64,000 nt of DNA, taken from contig OZ023273.1 in NCBI GenBank assembly GCA_964007475.1, positions 70,371,430 to 70,435,429 on the forward strand. The letters run 5' to 3'. Both the position numbers and the translations under genes were made by a program. This DNA comes from Hybos culiciformis. Its lineage: Eukaryota > Arthropoda > Insecta > Diptera > Hybotidae. Numbering within the stretch: the first letter of the stretch is position 1; each line of letters begins with the position of its first letter. Below, piece after piece: positions 1-13,390 of this stretch. The notes below the pieces were generated by a model that saw only the letters and a list, made by a program, of their open reading frames with translations, did no database searches and had not been told where the DNA came from.

Positions 1-3000
1 GTTTTTTCAACTTTTGTTTTTAACAAACTTTATTTAGTTTAAAAATGTCTAAAACGTAAGTTTTAGTTCTTTTAGTCCTCATTTTAATTGCTTATTTAAG
101 TAAGACTTTATATGCCTCATTTTTAAAATTAAGGTACAAAAAATGAGTGAACTTCAAGTTATATTAGTAGGAATACAAAATTATCAATTAAAATACCTCA
201 AAATCAAAAAAAAAAAAACAAGTAAATCTCAAAGACTAGATCTCAAAAATTTTGAGAAATGGCTTAAAATGAAATGTATAAACAAGAAACTTTAAAAACA
301 ACATAAAATTTATCCAAACCAAGTTTTTTGTGTCATAAAAACAAAAAAATTTAAAGCTAATTTTAACAATTTTCCATATCATTAACGATTCAAATTACCC
401 TTGATATTCAACACAAACCATTAGAAAATATTTTATCATAATTCGTATTAGAAGAGTATGGAAATGCTCCAATTTTTGCTCTTTATCAGTAAATTTAATT
501 AAAATTTGTTATTATTTGTTTTGCAAACTAAGTATAAACTAAATATAAATTACATAATAAACCAAACTTCCTTATTCTTATCTAGACTAGACTATATATT
601 AACACAAAATAAAAATTAACTGTATTAAATGCTAATTAGACACAATTAAACAAAAAAACATAAATTAATTCGAAAACTTATTTTGGAAATTGTTTGTTTT
701 TTTTTTTTGTTGTTAAAAACAATAGCAATTTTGAGTTTCAGAAAATGAATCTAAAATAAAAACTTCTCAGAAGCCTTGAGAAAACATCTAACTTTGAAGT
801 ATGATATTATTTTATGTTCCAATCATTAATTTGTTCTCAAGTTATAATTAATTCATGACGAATTGAAAATCGGAGCTCCCGTACAGATATAGAAATTTGT
901 TAAACAAGATTTTTCAATAAGATTTGTCCAGCATTTTCAGAATTAGAATATACAAGTAATTTATTTGTCAGCCGACATGGTGGCGGTATTGCCCTTATCC
1001 TATGGCGTGTATTCCCACTTCGGACTGGAATTTGGGTTAGTTTCTCAATGTGTCTTACTTGAATTAAGTGTTTGTGTTTTTTTTCAACTATAATAAGACT
1101 AGACAGATGATACTGAAAAGATCTTTTGCATTTATTACTTATTAAAATATAATAAGTTTTTGGTGAATTTGTTATTCTCAACAAATATTGAATATTATAT
1201 ATTTATCAACAATAAAAATAAGATGTCAGTTTATTAAAATTTATAACTTTTTTGTTTTTTTTTTTTGAAATAAATTAAAATATATATTTATTATTACAGC
1301 ACGTTTGTAAGTTATTTTCTTAATTTTATTATATATTTTTTTTATTTAATTTTTAATTGTACAGACAACTTTGTAATAAAAAAAAAAATCATTATTTTCC
1401 AAAATCAATAAATTTTACAATATTAATTGTTATTCATTTTATTTAAATTAATTTTCACAATTTCTATTTTTTTTATTATTTCTTTATATATGTATTTCAA
1501 TAATATTTCAATATTTATTTCATTGTTAATATAATATAAATGAAAAATTGCAATTTAACACTACCCAACAATATCAGTTAAAAAGTCACGAGATATTTAT
1601 TAAGTTTTCACTGATAACAATGTGAAAAATTCCCTTTTTATCAGATCGAATAAAACAATACGAAATAACATGAAAAGAAAAATAAAAATTCAAAACAATA
1701 TAAAAAAAAAGGTTAGTAAAACAAAACTGACGCGCACTTTTCACACCCGTTACGCCCAAAACTCGGTAACTTTATGAACATTTTATCTTAATATTTTTCT
1801 CTCTCAAAGCTTTTTTTTATTAATAAATTTTAAAATAATAACACAGACGAATAAGAAAAATACTTTGCTAGATTAAAATGATAGGGGATTCATATAAAAA
1901 CTAGATTTTTACAGATTGAAAGTTGAAAAAAAAATATGTATAGTAGTTATGAAATCCTCAATAATGTACTATGCTTTTAGTGAAGTTAAATCCTTAAATT
2001 ATTTTTTGAATATACCAAGTTATTCTATTAGAGAAAAAAAAAAATTAATACAGTATTACTATTAAATGAAAATAAACTTTCGCTGAATTATATAAAAAAA
2101 AATACCTACAGCTGAATTGGAAATAGTAAAAACAAAAATATTAAGATCTATCCAGCTTCTTTGAAAATAATTTATTAGGTTAACAATCAAAATTATTCAA
2201 TGTGTATAAAAAAATAATAATCCAAATTTAAAATAAATTAAGCTTTTTTTGTTTTTATTAATTCATTCGCTTTGAAATTATTCTATTTCAAGATCTGTTT
2301 TTTTTTATCCTACATACAAAAAAAAACAAATTAAAATGACGATTTTATATGTTTCAAATCCAAACATAGAAATATTATGATATGACTTTCTTTATCAAAC
2401 TCATTTTATTAAATGAAAATATATATATATTTTTTAAATGGAACTTTTCTCGTGATTATATCCACAATAAAATTATAAATAAAATTCTTTCTTAATCTCA
2501 CAAATACATTTCAAAAAATGTTTGTAATAAACGAAACATTTATAAATTTTAGTGTGGAAGATAAAAAAAAAATTATTATTTGTTTACTTTCAGAAATTTA
2601 CACTTTTTTTTTTCGTATATACATTTAATCGAAATATTATTATAAATGATAAATAAAAAAAATAATGAATTCGCCCAGTATTTTTTTGGTTTGTCACGTT
2701 TGTAAATAATTATTGATAACTAGTTCGGTTCCGCAATATTTTTTATATTAAAATTAATGATAATTAATTGGTCTTCAAGAGTCCCTAATTCATGTTTATT
2801 AACGAAAACTTGAAATTCATAACAATTGAAATTAAATTGAAATAGGTATTGTATACATATGCATCTCGTGACATTAAAAAATCTATTCAGTTTTGGAACA
2901 TAAAAAGGTATGAACATTTTGCAATATTTTTTTTAACTCACATTTAACTCAAATTTAAACACCTAAATTTTTTATATGATAAACCTTCTTTAACTGAACA

Positions 3001-3484
3001 ACTATTTATGAATATTTGCGAAACCTTATTTCAACCCGAAGTCTGTTAGAAATATTGCTGCTGCTGATTGGTAATTAGATCATATATTTCATTTTAAATT
3101 ATTTGCGCTTCATACTTTAATAACGGAAATTTGTAGAAAATGTTTTACTTTTCAGAGGTATTATACTGACATTTAAATGCACGTCAGAAGGTACTTTCAA
3201 AGTTCCCATGTACTAAATAATTTGAAATAAGCCTTTTTTATGTTGCAAATTGGATTAATGTTTATTAATGTTGCAAATTCGAATCTAATATAACTTTACA
3301 GAACTTGAAAGAAAAAAGTTTTTAAAATCATCACATATACTACCTCAAATACTTTAAGCTTAAAGTATAACAGATCCATGCAATGATTCAAAAGTTTTAT
3401 TGCTGTTGGGTTTATTTCTATAAACTCTGTAAGAAAATATAGATCAATATCATAAATATGTAGAAAAATATTATGCTAATCAAC
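1..3484. other. AT-rich intron, no gene seen
   Basis: This is the continuation of the AMPK gamma intron downstream (on the minus strand) of the exon at 5335. It is dominated by A/T homopolymers and short TA repeats (for example 2419-2430). Open frames are short and have no recognisable motif. The only compositionally distinct patch is at 963-1043 and is listed separately. Confidence 0.6.
963..1043 (-). repeat. Diverged short interspersed repeat, copy 1 (possible SINE fragment)
   Basis: On the minus strand this GC-richer patch contains CCAAATTCCAGTCCGAAGTG and ends CATGTCGGCTGA. A similar block with the same start and end (CAAATTCCAGTCCGAGGTGG to GGGCCGACATGTTT) occurs on the plus strand at 25125-25203. 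Length and order are similar but the middle is diverged. An old SINE or other interspersed repeat is likely. A tRNA fold is not evident. Confidence 0.35.
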
Positions 3485-4056
3485 AGGGCTCCAGCGATGA
3501 TACGGATGCACGGCATCGGGGCGCCACGAAAAAAAGGGCGCTTAGATCGAAAATTTTCCATTTAATTTTTTTTAAATGTTATTCTCAAAAAAGGAGCTAA
3601 GATCGATAATTAGAATAAAAATTAGGCGATTTTCAATTTAATTTTATAGGCACGAAGATGAAAATTGGGTTGTGATTTTTTTAATTCAAAATTGTTTTCA
3701 GTTTTGTGTATTTCACTTTTGTTCATACATGTTAACATATAGACAGTGCATTAAAAAATTTATAATATATAAAATTCAGTAAAACAAATCAGTGAAAATT
3801 TATAAATTTGTTCACTATATATTTCTAAATTTGGTTATTTCTTTACGAATACATGCTATTAACTCTACCAGTTTCAGTAGCAAGTGGCGAAAGATCATTT
3901 TCCAGACTTAAACTAATTAAGTCTTATTTACGGTCAACTATATCACAAGAGAGATTAGTTGGCCTGGCAATGATTGATATTGAAAGCGGTATTTGTGATC
4001 AAATTAAAATAAGCGATGTTTTGATTAATTTGCTTCCACCAAAGCAAGAAAAATAA
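3485..4056 (+). mobile_element. hAT transposon remnant with C-terminal dimerisation domain
   Basis: The left end starts CAGGGCTCCAGCG and is followed by a GGGGCGCC-containing segment, as in hAT elements. An open frame at 3853-4056 encodes 67 residues with LTLPVSVASGERSFSRLKLI and YLRSTISQERLVGLAMIDIE. This is the hallmark C-terminal hAT dimerisation region of ZMYM1-like transposases. It ends at a natural stop, but the frame upstream is closed and most of the transposase is absent. No matching right terminal repeat was found, so the right limit is the end of the open frame. It lies in the intron of the host gene in the opposite orientation and is presumably dead. Confidence 0.8.
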
Positions 4057-5334
4057 AATTTTGAATTTAATATTTCGCAATTTATTAATATAAGATTTAT
4101 TTTTATTTTTCTATAAATTAATATTTATTTAAAATTATATCATCGAATATACTATTTAATAACTATATAATATACTGTTTTATTTATGTTGTGAGGCGCT
4201 CAACAAAATCATCGCAATTAAATCCTTTAATTAAATGCTTATATGAAAACTACCATTAGGGATAGGCTATAACTTTTAACCCAGAAATTTCTTTTTTATT
4301 CAATTTAATCCTTTTGTATACTCGCAGTAAGTATTTAGCATTCAATGTTACCGATACGAAGTTGGTTTTTGATATTAAGTTGCTTTGATTTTAGTGATTT
4401 TAGTTTATAAAAAACAAATAATTTGAAAATATGAGAAAAATTTCCTGTTTAAAAGTTTAAAATATTTTCGTTACGAAATGACTGGTTTCTATATTTATAT
4501 TTGCATGATAAAATAAGAAAACACTGATTATAAAATTTAAATGATAAAATAATAAATAAATATAAACATTACAAAAATAAATGCTACTTATTTGCAAATT
4601 TATTGCTCAGTGTCTTAAATTATTGAATCAATCTATGTAGCTCAACCAGCATCCTTAGGGGAGCTATCTTTAGATTAAAACTTTAGTGCATTTGAATTAT
4701 TCCTTTTGTTGACACACAGAGTGAAATTAAAGTTAAGATATTTGATCATGTGGAACTAGAATTGATTCCAAAATTATCATGCTACTTATTTCTAATGATA
4801 GATAAATGAAGAAATGAAACCTATTCATATTGAATTCCTGTAAATAATAGTATTTGTATCGGAAATTTATGTATCATACATACAGTTCGATGTTATTTAT
4901 GATTTTTCTAAACTTATATCAACATTCCTAAAATTACCGAAAAATTCAGAAAGCGAATCTTTATTTTTGATTTTTTAGCACAAAAAATATTTTATTTCTT
5001 TATCCAATGTTTAAATTTAAATTCTCTGATAAAATTAAAAAATCATCTTGTTCATTTTAGCGCCATCTTTGTAAGAATAGATGCAGCTTAAATTATTCAA
5101 CAATTTCTTAGGCAGCAGCACGAATAAAAAATAAGTTCAATCAGCAAAGACACTAATTTTTATGATACATTATGCAAAATGTACTCAAGATTAATTTGTA
5201 AAATAAGCTTCGAACCAATAAAAAAAAACTTCACTAATCAGAAAATAAACTGAAAAGTGTTTCGTACCTATGAAAAATATACACCATATGTTTATATTGA
5301 AAAAGCAAAGTAATATTATTTCAAAAATACTTAC
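4057..5334. other. AT-rich intron, no gene seen
   Basis: This is intronic sequence between the hAT remnant and the host exon ending at 5335. I see no conserved motif, repeat boundary or RNA gene here. Confidence 0.5.
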
Positions 5335-5962
5335 CGCTTTTCTTTTATCTGCTTCATTAACAGCTGAATTTGAACGATGTCTAAATAAGTCCATTACTTT
5401 CGTCATAGGTGATCTAGATACGTCAGCACGACGAACAGCTGTTACTGTATGATAATATTGTGCGTCACTACCAGCATGCGGATGGGCTGAACCGTCTTTA
5501 TATTTTGAAGCTGATGTATGCTGGCCACTACTGTGTCGATGGCCAACTGTATTTTGTACTGCATGTTTCATTGCTTGCATAATTCCACCAGATTTATCAC
5601 TATGATTACTGCTAGTACTGCTGTTATCTTTTTCAGAACCACTAAGCTTATGAACTTCCTTATCCTTACGTTTGGCATCTGATTTTGTTCGGGGTCGAAA
5701 CACGTCAAATATAGTTGGACGGCGATTAGGACTTGCAATCCCATGAACTGTTGATTGATTTAACACAGGTGAATCTTCGCCACTTCGACGTCTTTCTAAT
5801 GAGCCAGATCGTGGGGCTAAACGCTCGGTACTGCGAGCTATTTTTTCTGTATTCCTATTGAAACGTTCCAGCTTCGCTGCCTCACGTTCCAATCGACGAG
5901 CAGTCTCTCGTTCAATTTTACGAGCTTCTTTTTCTTTGTGTCGAAGCTCTTTTTCTTGTCGC
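5335..5962 (-). CDS. SNF4Agamma: AMPK gamma subunit (SNF4Agamma/loechrig-like), shared exon of the N-terminal extension
   Basis: This is an internal coding exon of the regulatory gamma subunit of AMP-activated protein kinase, which senses AMP/ADP/ATP for the heterotrimer. It does not reach the CBS domains. It encodes 209 codons plus one nucleotide completing the previous codon. It opens with a charged, R/K/E-rich predicted coiled coil, then a Ser-rich stretch, then RPTIFDVFRPRTKSDAKRK, a His/Ser-rich stretch, KDGSAHPHAGSDAQYYHTV and SPMTKVMDLFRHRSNSAV. I recognise these blocks from the long insect SNF4Agamma isoforms. The acceptor (ctag before 5962) and donor (gtaagt after 5335) are both canonical, and the exon ends in phase 0 after ADKRKA. 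Basic-Ser motifs such as FRHRSNS suit phosphorylation or 14-3-3 binding, which is inference. The following exons lie beyond the left edge. The identification is from memory of the family. Confidence 0.88.
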
Positions 5963-6337
5963 CTAGAAATAAAAAAAAAAACAATAATAACTAAAAATTC
6001 TTTATATAAAAAATATTATTTATGACGTAAACGATTCTAGTTCTGTAGTATGATTCATAATTTGAGACAATAAAATTATGGTGATAACCGATGAAGCAGT
6101 GTGTACGACTGACTACACGAGTGCTGTGTACCAACAAATTTTAAAATAGAATTATAAATATTTATTTCTCACAATTTCGAGAGTTTGGCGTTTATATGCA
6201 ATACTTTAAAGCAAAAAGAAAACATCACTATACGTATGTTAAATTTTTTTTATAATTACAAATAGACATTTTGCCACATAATTTTGACTTATACATGTAG
6301 AAATTTTAAGTGTTTTTTTTTACATATAATTAGTTAC
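5963..6337 (-). other. Short intron of the AMPK gamma gene
   Basis: This 375-bp intron is bounded by a gtaact donor next to 6338 and a tttatttctag acceptor next to 5962. It is AT-rich and has no independent features. Confidence 0.8.
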
Positions 6338-6447
6338 CTTGCTTCCTTTTCCATTTTCTTTGATTGTTTACGTGCCGCTTTAGAATTTGATTCTGTCGGC
6401 GCACTTGAAGGCCTTTGTGAGCTCCCTGATTTGTTTGCATCTTGCTC
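6338..6447 (-). CDS. SNF4Agamma: AMPK gamma subunit, shared 110-bp exon
   Basis: This small exon encodes 36 codons beginning EQDANKSGSS and ending KKMEKEA, plus two nucleotides (AG) that join the G at 5962 to give Arg. That join continues the charged coiled-coil run into the next exon. The acceptor reads ttatcag before 6447 and the donor reads gtaact after 6338. The exon starts in phase 0. Both the alternative exon at 9312-10607 and the upstream exon at 50102-50232 end in phase 0, so either can be spliced here without a frame change. It is therefore the probable convergence point of alternative N-termini. The content is low-complexity Ser/Lys/Glu with no catalytic features. The phases are read directly from the sequence; splicing itself is unproven. 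Confidence 0.85.
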
Positions 6448-9311
6448 CTGATAAGAAAATAATAAAAAAAAATTAATATTTTTAAAAAAAAATTATATAA
6501 ATTAAAAATCGCAGAATTTAATTTCAAAACCTTTTACGTGCTTTATGATGCTAGTTGGATATTTATTATTATATTTTATAAAAGTCGGTGGCACTTATAA
6601 TTATGACAAATTCAGTAGAGTATCAAATAAATTTATTTCCTATTTTTCTTTATCCAAAACTTCATTTAAAACTTAATTTTATTAATTAGTTTTGTAGTTT
6701 AAAACATTTAGGTATAAAAAATTATTAACTCTTTAAATTACAAATATTTCTTTAGCAAAAATTAATGTAATTTATTTTACATATAAATATTCGTTTAAAA
6801 AGAAATTCAAAAAATTATTGCGCGTCAAATTGTATGTATTAATTAATTGAAAGCAAAAAAAAACAGAAATAAGTATATACTTACTTATGTGCACACATTT
6901 ATAAAAATATATTTATTTACTATTTGATAATGATGTAATCAAAATCAAATTTAATGAATACGCATTCAAACAGCTACAGTAGATTTGATAGATTTTTAAG
7001 CTTAAAAATATATCTCATCGAAGGAACTGAGCTTGAAAATTTAATGTTTAAGTTTTAAAATAATTGTTGTTTGGAAAAAATTGATTTATGTTTAAAATAA
7101 TATTATTAAAAATTCCCAATGGAAACTAAGTAAATGATTTCAGAACTAATAACAAACAATAATAATGTAAATGAGTTTTTGAAAAATTGTTTTTTAAATA
7201 ATTTTCATAAAGAGCTCATAATTTTTATTTATATTTTTTTATTTATTTTATAAAATGCGCTAATAAATTTACTTATGTATATCTTTCTTCTTATCAGGCA
7301 AAAATTAAAAAAAAATATAAAATTAGTTTAACCACTATCAGAAAACAAAACACTCAAATAACCCCATAAGAAATTATATATGCCTAAGAATTTTCTGTTC
7401 TATACCGAGCTATAATAAAAAAGTTTGTCGAAAAAGCTCACTTGTTTTTATTCTGTGTTCTTTAAAATAAGTACATACTAGTTATTATGTATGTGAAGTA
7501 TTATATTTAATTAATAATTGTGATGATAAGAACGTCTACAAAAAAAAAAATAAAACCTTGATATCACATTTCACTTTAAGGTCCAATAAAAATAAATAAA
7601 TATGAATATAATGTGAATCCAAAACTAGAACTTTGTATGATTTGTTGTATAAATTTGGGGCGATTAGTACAAGAAAAATTAAACTTTTTTTAAACATAAA
7701 TTGCCGGTATTGGGTGATTAAACAGTTTTTAGGATATTTGGGACTTATGAAGATCAAACTGCCTACTGCCTAAATATATTATATTTCAAACATTAAACTT
7801 CAATACTTAATCAATCTTGAATTTCCGATCTATAAAATTAATTTTTCTAAAATTAATATTTTTTTTTTCTTCTGATTATGTCGTTGACTTGATTCTGAAT
7901 TATTAGGATTTTAATCTTAAAAAGATTGTTATTGTGCCAATTAATTTCGAATATTCTTTTTTTTTTATTTCGAGCTATAATTGTTTACGTTGAAACATAA
8001 AATTAAACTTGAATAAAAAACTAATTTACTAACACTATTTAATACTCGACAATATCATAACATTTTCTCAAAATTGTTGAAAAGTCGTTTAAAAGGGGAA
8101 AAAAATTATGATCTTATAGAACATTATTTTAATTTTTTATTATTTTGATAATTTTTTCCCGGTTTGACTGATCACGCGCTCTAATTTTATTTACTCTTTG
8201 ATTTTTTAGTTATTGCAGTAATAGTAAAATAAAAATTAAAATTCAATTGATTCGTTTCCATTTAAAAAATTAATATTTATTAAAAAAAAACAAATAAAAT
8301 TTTTTTAGCTCAAATAGACCAGAGGCCGAATAATAAATTGCGTTTGTATTGGCCTCGTATTATACAACTAATTCTGTACGATAGGATGGACGAATAAAAT
8401 TTCTCCACTATAATCCTGAATACAATTTTCAGTTCCTCTACAAAAATCGTTAAAGCGAAAATATCGTAAGGATTTGAAATTGGTCTGAGGTCAGCAAGAA
8501 CTTAAAATGTGTGGTCCTATTTTCGCATTTTGTTTCTTTTAGGATAAAAGTTATTTCCAGAAAATTTGGTTCGAATTCTTTTCATATAATATATTCAGTT
8601 TTACAAGTATATAAAACTGAAGAATTTGTAAATTGCAACAAAATAACCGACAATTTCGAAGATCTTTGTGATCTCAGATATTAGTCAAAAATTTTTAATA
8701 AACAGAAAGTAAGTACGCATCACTTTCTATTATTAAGTGTGTAAGTCAAATACATCACAAGCTTAATTAGTTTCTTTTTTTTTTTGTTTACCTCATTTGT
8801 TTTCATACCTAGGGCTAAAAGACTAAAAAGCTCATAAATATTTTACCCATCACTTTTTGATCTCAACATAAGTATTCTTTGTTGTTATTTTTATGGATTT
8901 ATCTTATTTAAACTCAGAAGATCAATTGATACTTTAAAAAAAAAATTTTAAATTGTATACTTGAACGGGAATTCATTTGAGAATATTATAAAAATATACA
9001 AGCATTTAAAATAATGTTCTGATTTAAATTTTCTTCTAAGAATCATTCCTTTTAATAGTTTTTTTCATCAAAATTTACAACAAATTAATGTATAAATTTC
9101 TATAATAAGTTAGAGGTATATAAAATTGTGTTTTTTTATTTTTCCAAAGAAAAGAAAGAAATATGTATTGAAAACTTTTATGATATTAGCAATAATTATT
9201 CAATTATAGGGAATAGTTTTTTTTTTAATAAATTTCCCACCCCAGCCCAAATTATTTCCTAATAATAAAAAATTTAAATTTAAAATGTTTTCTTCTAAAT
9301 ATTTTACTTAC
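6448..9311 (-). other. Intron between the alternative first exon and the shared exon
   Basis: This is 2.86 kb of AT-rich sequence between the donor at 9311 (gtaagt) and the acceptor at 6448 (cag). Short open frames here, such as the one at 7536-7757 (minus), have no recognisable domain. No complete transposon was identified. Confidence 0.65.
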
Positions 9312-10607
9312 ATCAAAAGATACTGAATTTTTTGACGAAGCTGGTGTTACCTTAGCACTATCATCATTACCCCTCGGCTTCCAAATATCATCATTTCTAA
9401 CAATATCACACTTATCTAAAGATTTTGTACTAACTGAGATTGGCTTTATTTCAACTAATGAAACATCAAAGAATTGTTTATCTAAATGCGGAACATCGGA
9501 ACTTATTGTTGTGTTGCCATGTTGCTTATTGTTTGAAAATAAATTCCTTACATTCGAATAATTTGTACCCTGGCTGCATGGAAAATGTATAGTAAAAGCA
9601 TTCATTTGGGAATTTAAATTTCTTAATCTTTCTGCTTCTGATCTTAGTTTTTGCTGAGAATCATTAACAGATTTAACAATTTGATTTAATTTTTCTAAAT
9701 TATTTTTTATACTGTTTCCAGATGATGGATTTGTTAAATTAGTTTCAACTGTTTTAGTCACTGAAAATCTATTAACTTTTGTTTCGATTTCTGAAATTGG
9801 TTTTTCTTCTTTTGTAGACGGAGCTTTTGGTTCTAATTGTTTTCTAAATTGTTCACGAATTCTTTCCATTTGTTTAAATTTCGCTGACATTCCTGCTGAT
9901 CCTCTAATTTTGCATTCACCGCAATTTTTACTATTACTACCAGTATTGCCATTATTACCACCAGATGTCTTTGAATTCTCATTTGAATTTTCTTCGTTTT
10001 CATCTTCTTCTTTACACTGAGATAATCGTCGACGTTCCTGAAATGGTAATAAATATGGCCGAAACATAAACATTTTATGATTTAAATGTTCGCTAGGCAA
10101 TAATTTAGGTGACTTATTAATAATTTGTATAATTTTATCTGGATTATCATCTTCGTCATCGCTTTCTGATCCCGAACTGGTTGCTCTAGTTGTTAAACTT
10201 GAATTAAGTGGCGGTGGCGGAACTTGTAATGTATTACTACGTTTTTGACATTCCGATAATATTTCCATTTCTTGAACTATAGAATTTGTACTATTTGGTT
10301 GTGATATTGAATCAATTGAATTCGAATCCGATTCTGCTTCCGATGAAGTTTGATAACCATCCAGTTCATCTTCCAGATCATTCATTGAATTATCAAATAC
10401 TTTTTCAAATACATCCTCGTCATCGAGATGTGAGCTTTCCATAAAATTTACTGCTTTGCAGCTAGGAATGTTTGCCGCATTAGTGGAAGACATCGCTTCT
10501 AAATTTATTTTCAAATCTTTTGTCAACTCTGAAGTATAATTTTCATTTGAATGTTTTCCATTCTTTAAATTTTTTATTAAGTCACACGTATCATTATCTG
10601 CTGCCAT
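9312..10607 (-). CDS. Alternative first coding exon (432 codons), probably an AMPK gamma isoform
   Basis: This long uninterrupted exon begins with the first in-frame ATG at 10607 (MAADNDTCDL). The open frame upstream has only a GTG. It ends exactly in phase 0 (SFD) at a gtaagt donor after 9312. The protein looks intrinsically disordered. It has Ser/Asp/Glu-rich acidic tracts near residues 55-100 and 145-157, a PPPP run near 130, and a conserved-looking block FRPYLLPFQERRRLSQCKEE near 182-201 whose RRRLS fits a basophilic kinase or 14-3-3 site. It also has two potential Zn-type cysteines at 229-232, a basic helix near 243-260, VNRFSVTKTV at 278-287 and a predicted coiled coil near 300-335. The RFSV matches the RFx[V/I] docking motif for the CCT domain of SPAK/OSR1 (Fray). 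I do not firmly recognise the protein. Position, strand and phase suggest an internal-promoter N-terminus of the AMPK gamma gene. A separate WNK-pathway gene is the main alternative. Confidence 0.7.
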
Positions 10608-13038
10608 TAACTTTTTTTTAAGTTTTTTTTTAAGTAAGTTGAAAGGAAATTTATTCTCTATGAAGTGTTGGTTCTTACTCACATATTATGTATATATAGA
10701 ACTTGTTTATTAGCTTCTTATTAATTTTTTTTTTATATTAATTAATTAGTTTATTTTGTTTTTTAATTGATATTATTATTATTGATAAAATTATCTCTTG
10801 ATTTAAATTAAGTTTTGCTTTTGTTATAAGATTTCGTTAACTGACAATATTAATGTCAATGTTACATTAGATAATTTCTATAAGTTTATTATTTATTTAT
10901 TTATAAATAAATTTTGTGAAGAAGCCAGTAACAAATTTTTTTAAATATTTTCAAGTTTAATTTCTTTTTTTTTGAATTATAGCTAAAACAAAACTTTATC
11001 ACATTAATTTAAGTAAAAATTGTAATTAAACTATTTGGTAGATAGATCACATCAATTTTCTATCCAGAGATTTAAAAAAAAATAATAATTATGATTGTGT
11101 GTTTCTTTTTTTTTTTAAATGTTTTTAATCTGAAAAAAAAAACAATATTTCGTATTTTAGGTTTTTAAATATAATGAGCAAAATTCGCAAAAAAAAACTT
11201 GTTCCATCACTTTAGGTTTTCCCTGATCCTTAAAATTTTTTTTTTAGACTTAATTTATAAAAATAGTTAAAATCAAGTCCAAGTGAGTTAAAAACTCTTT
11301 TTTAATGTTTAATTGATTTTAAAATAAAAAACCTATTAAGTATCTACTTATATAATAATACTAATATTATAATATTTTAAAAACAGAAAGCACAACGTTG
11401 CCATTCCTGCCTGACCCACTAAAAACGTGATTGAAATCTAAAACACTGAATTTCCGGCAACATTACTTATTTAATAAGTACATACCTATAACTTTTGATA
11501 AATATACATAATTTCAATAAATAAAAAATAATTATAATATGACAAACTAAGCAATTTTTCGAATAGGTATTTTCCAAAAATAAGCATATTAAAATAATAA
11601 CAAAAATTAAATATTTTGATCGCTTTATTTCTATTTGCTTAGATAAACAATTCGGTTTTTCCGCAATTTTTATTTTTCTGACACTTAATTTTTTATTTTG
11701 GTAGGTATATATAGCCAATTGCGTATATAAACTAAAATTAAAATATACCTATACTATATGTTTATATCTCGGTTTGTATATTTTCAATATAATATTACTT
11801 GTATAAAAAACATACATACATATAAGTTGATTATAAGTAATTTTGATTTATAGAATTACCACTATTTATAATAATTGCTACAAAAATAATACATAAAAAT
11901 AAAATTTTAAATATTTTCGAGAAAAAAAATAAATAGTTAGATAGATAATAATATACCAACGCTCAATTTTTAAATTTTTGGTTCAACAAAGTTTAATAAG
12001 TTTTCCTCGTATTTTTCTTAGTTTTAAAAATTTGAAAACTGAGCAAAGCTATTTTATAAAGTAAAAAAATACTTACTTACTAAATATATTAAAAACAAAA
12101 ATTTTCAACTATTATTAACTAAGTGATAAATGAGGTAGGTATATATATTTCAGTTTTGAGATAAAAATTATGATTTCGTTTTGACTTTGAGATAAAATAT
12201 TTATTTATATACTTTTATCTCATACTACAAAGGTTGTAAAAAAACTACATATAAATTAATAACTATTTTTATTTGAATATAATTTACGTATCTACAGGAA
12301 GGACCGCTTTCATGATTCGATTTTCGTTAACCATTTAAAAATGATAGACAAAATTTTAAAACTTCAAAAATGTTGTGTTCACCAAATAGAACACAACTTG
12401 ATGATTGATTAACAAACCATCAAATATTCTCGGTTTTATGTCTTGAATTTTTAAAATAGAAATATATACTTAGTTACATTTTTAATTTCAATATTTTCAA
12501 AAATAGATCAAGAGAGTTCATTTTTAATTATTAAAGTTATATAGGTACCTATAAAGTATGCGAACCTAAATAACAAATTATAAATAAAACATAATTAAGT
12601 ATTTTCTATTAAAAAAAAAAAACAAAAAAAACTTGAATATTGTGTTGGTAAATAAAAAGTTTTTCTCAATTGAATATTTACATACATATTAACCTTCAGA
12701 AAATCAGCTGAGACAGTTCAAAACAACAAAATAAATTATTGAAAATGGAAATTTTAAATTAATAGACACATACATATCTACTACTTATTCTTTTTTTAAT
12801 GAACTGTGTGTATTAAGCATTCGAATAATAAATAAATAAATAAATAAAAAAAGTTTCGATATTTAAAAATTTAGAAATTAAAAAAAAAAAAGCTCAATGT
12901 GATTTCTTTTTTTTTAACTTAGTTCTTACTTACTACAAATAATATTATAATATAACATACATAGACATATTTTATAGATTAAATTTTATTAAAAAAAAAA
13001 AAATATTCATGATCAATGAAATTTTGAGATTAAAACTT
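10608..13038. other. AT-rich sequence upstream of the alternative exon, no gene seen
   Basis: If the 432-codon exon uses its own promoter, it should lie in the first few hundred bases here. I see no clear TATA box distinguishable from the AT-rich background. A (aata)n simple repeat lies at about 12826-12847. Confidence 0.45.
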
Positions 13039-13390
13039 AGAGTTTGTTCCAAAACTAAAAACTATTTTACTGAAACTGAAATGTTATTTGAATTTCTAGT
13101 TTTGAATTGGAACGTAATTATAAATGAAGAGTTTTTGACGTAAAAATCGTTCCGAAATGCTATTATTACGTAAAACTGGGATTGGGTTCTGCGTTTGAGT
13201 ATTTCGAACAATTTACAGACGCGATTTGATAGCGAAAATCATAAAATTAGAAGTTTGTGCAAAAAATAGTATCAAAATTCAATTTTATTTTCAAAACTTA
13301 AAATCTGTAAATGAAAATTTAAAATTTCCCATAACAGTTCGTTTTCTAGAACAATTTTTAAGTGATTTTAAATTCAAAATATCTATGAAA
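13039..13390. repeat. Decayed copy of the 402-bp TTA-flanked MITE family
   Basis: The left end (GAGTTTGTTCCAAAACT) resembles the terminus of the MITE at 35260-35661. Internal blocks match as well: a TTCTAGTTTTG motif, TAAAAATCGTTCC, and AAATTTCCCATAACA followed by TTTTTAAGTG. The right terminal repeat is not recognisable, so the copy is truncated or decayed and its right limit is approximate. Confidence 0.55.

Noticed and set aside
900..1184. 94-codon open frame with CACCATGTCGGCTGAC on the minus strand
   Set aside because: The Kozak-like ATG is followed by a stop after five codons, the longer frame has no family motif, and the segment matches a dispersed repeat.
10608..10682. Extension of the alternative exon to an upstream start (25 extra residues)
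   Set aside because: The upstream start codon is GTG, not ATG, and the encoded residues are a low-complexity Lys/Leu stretch.
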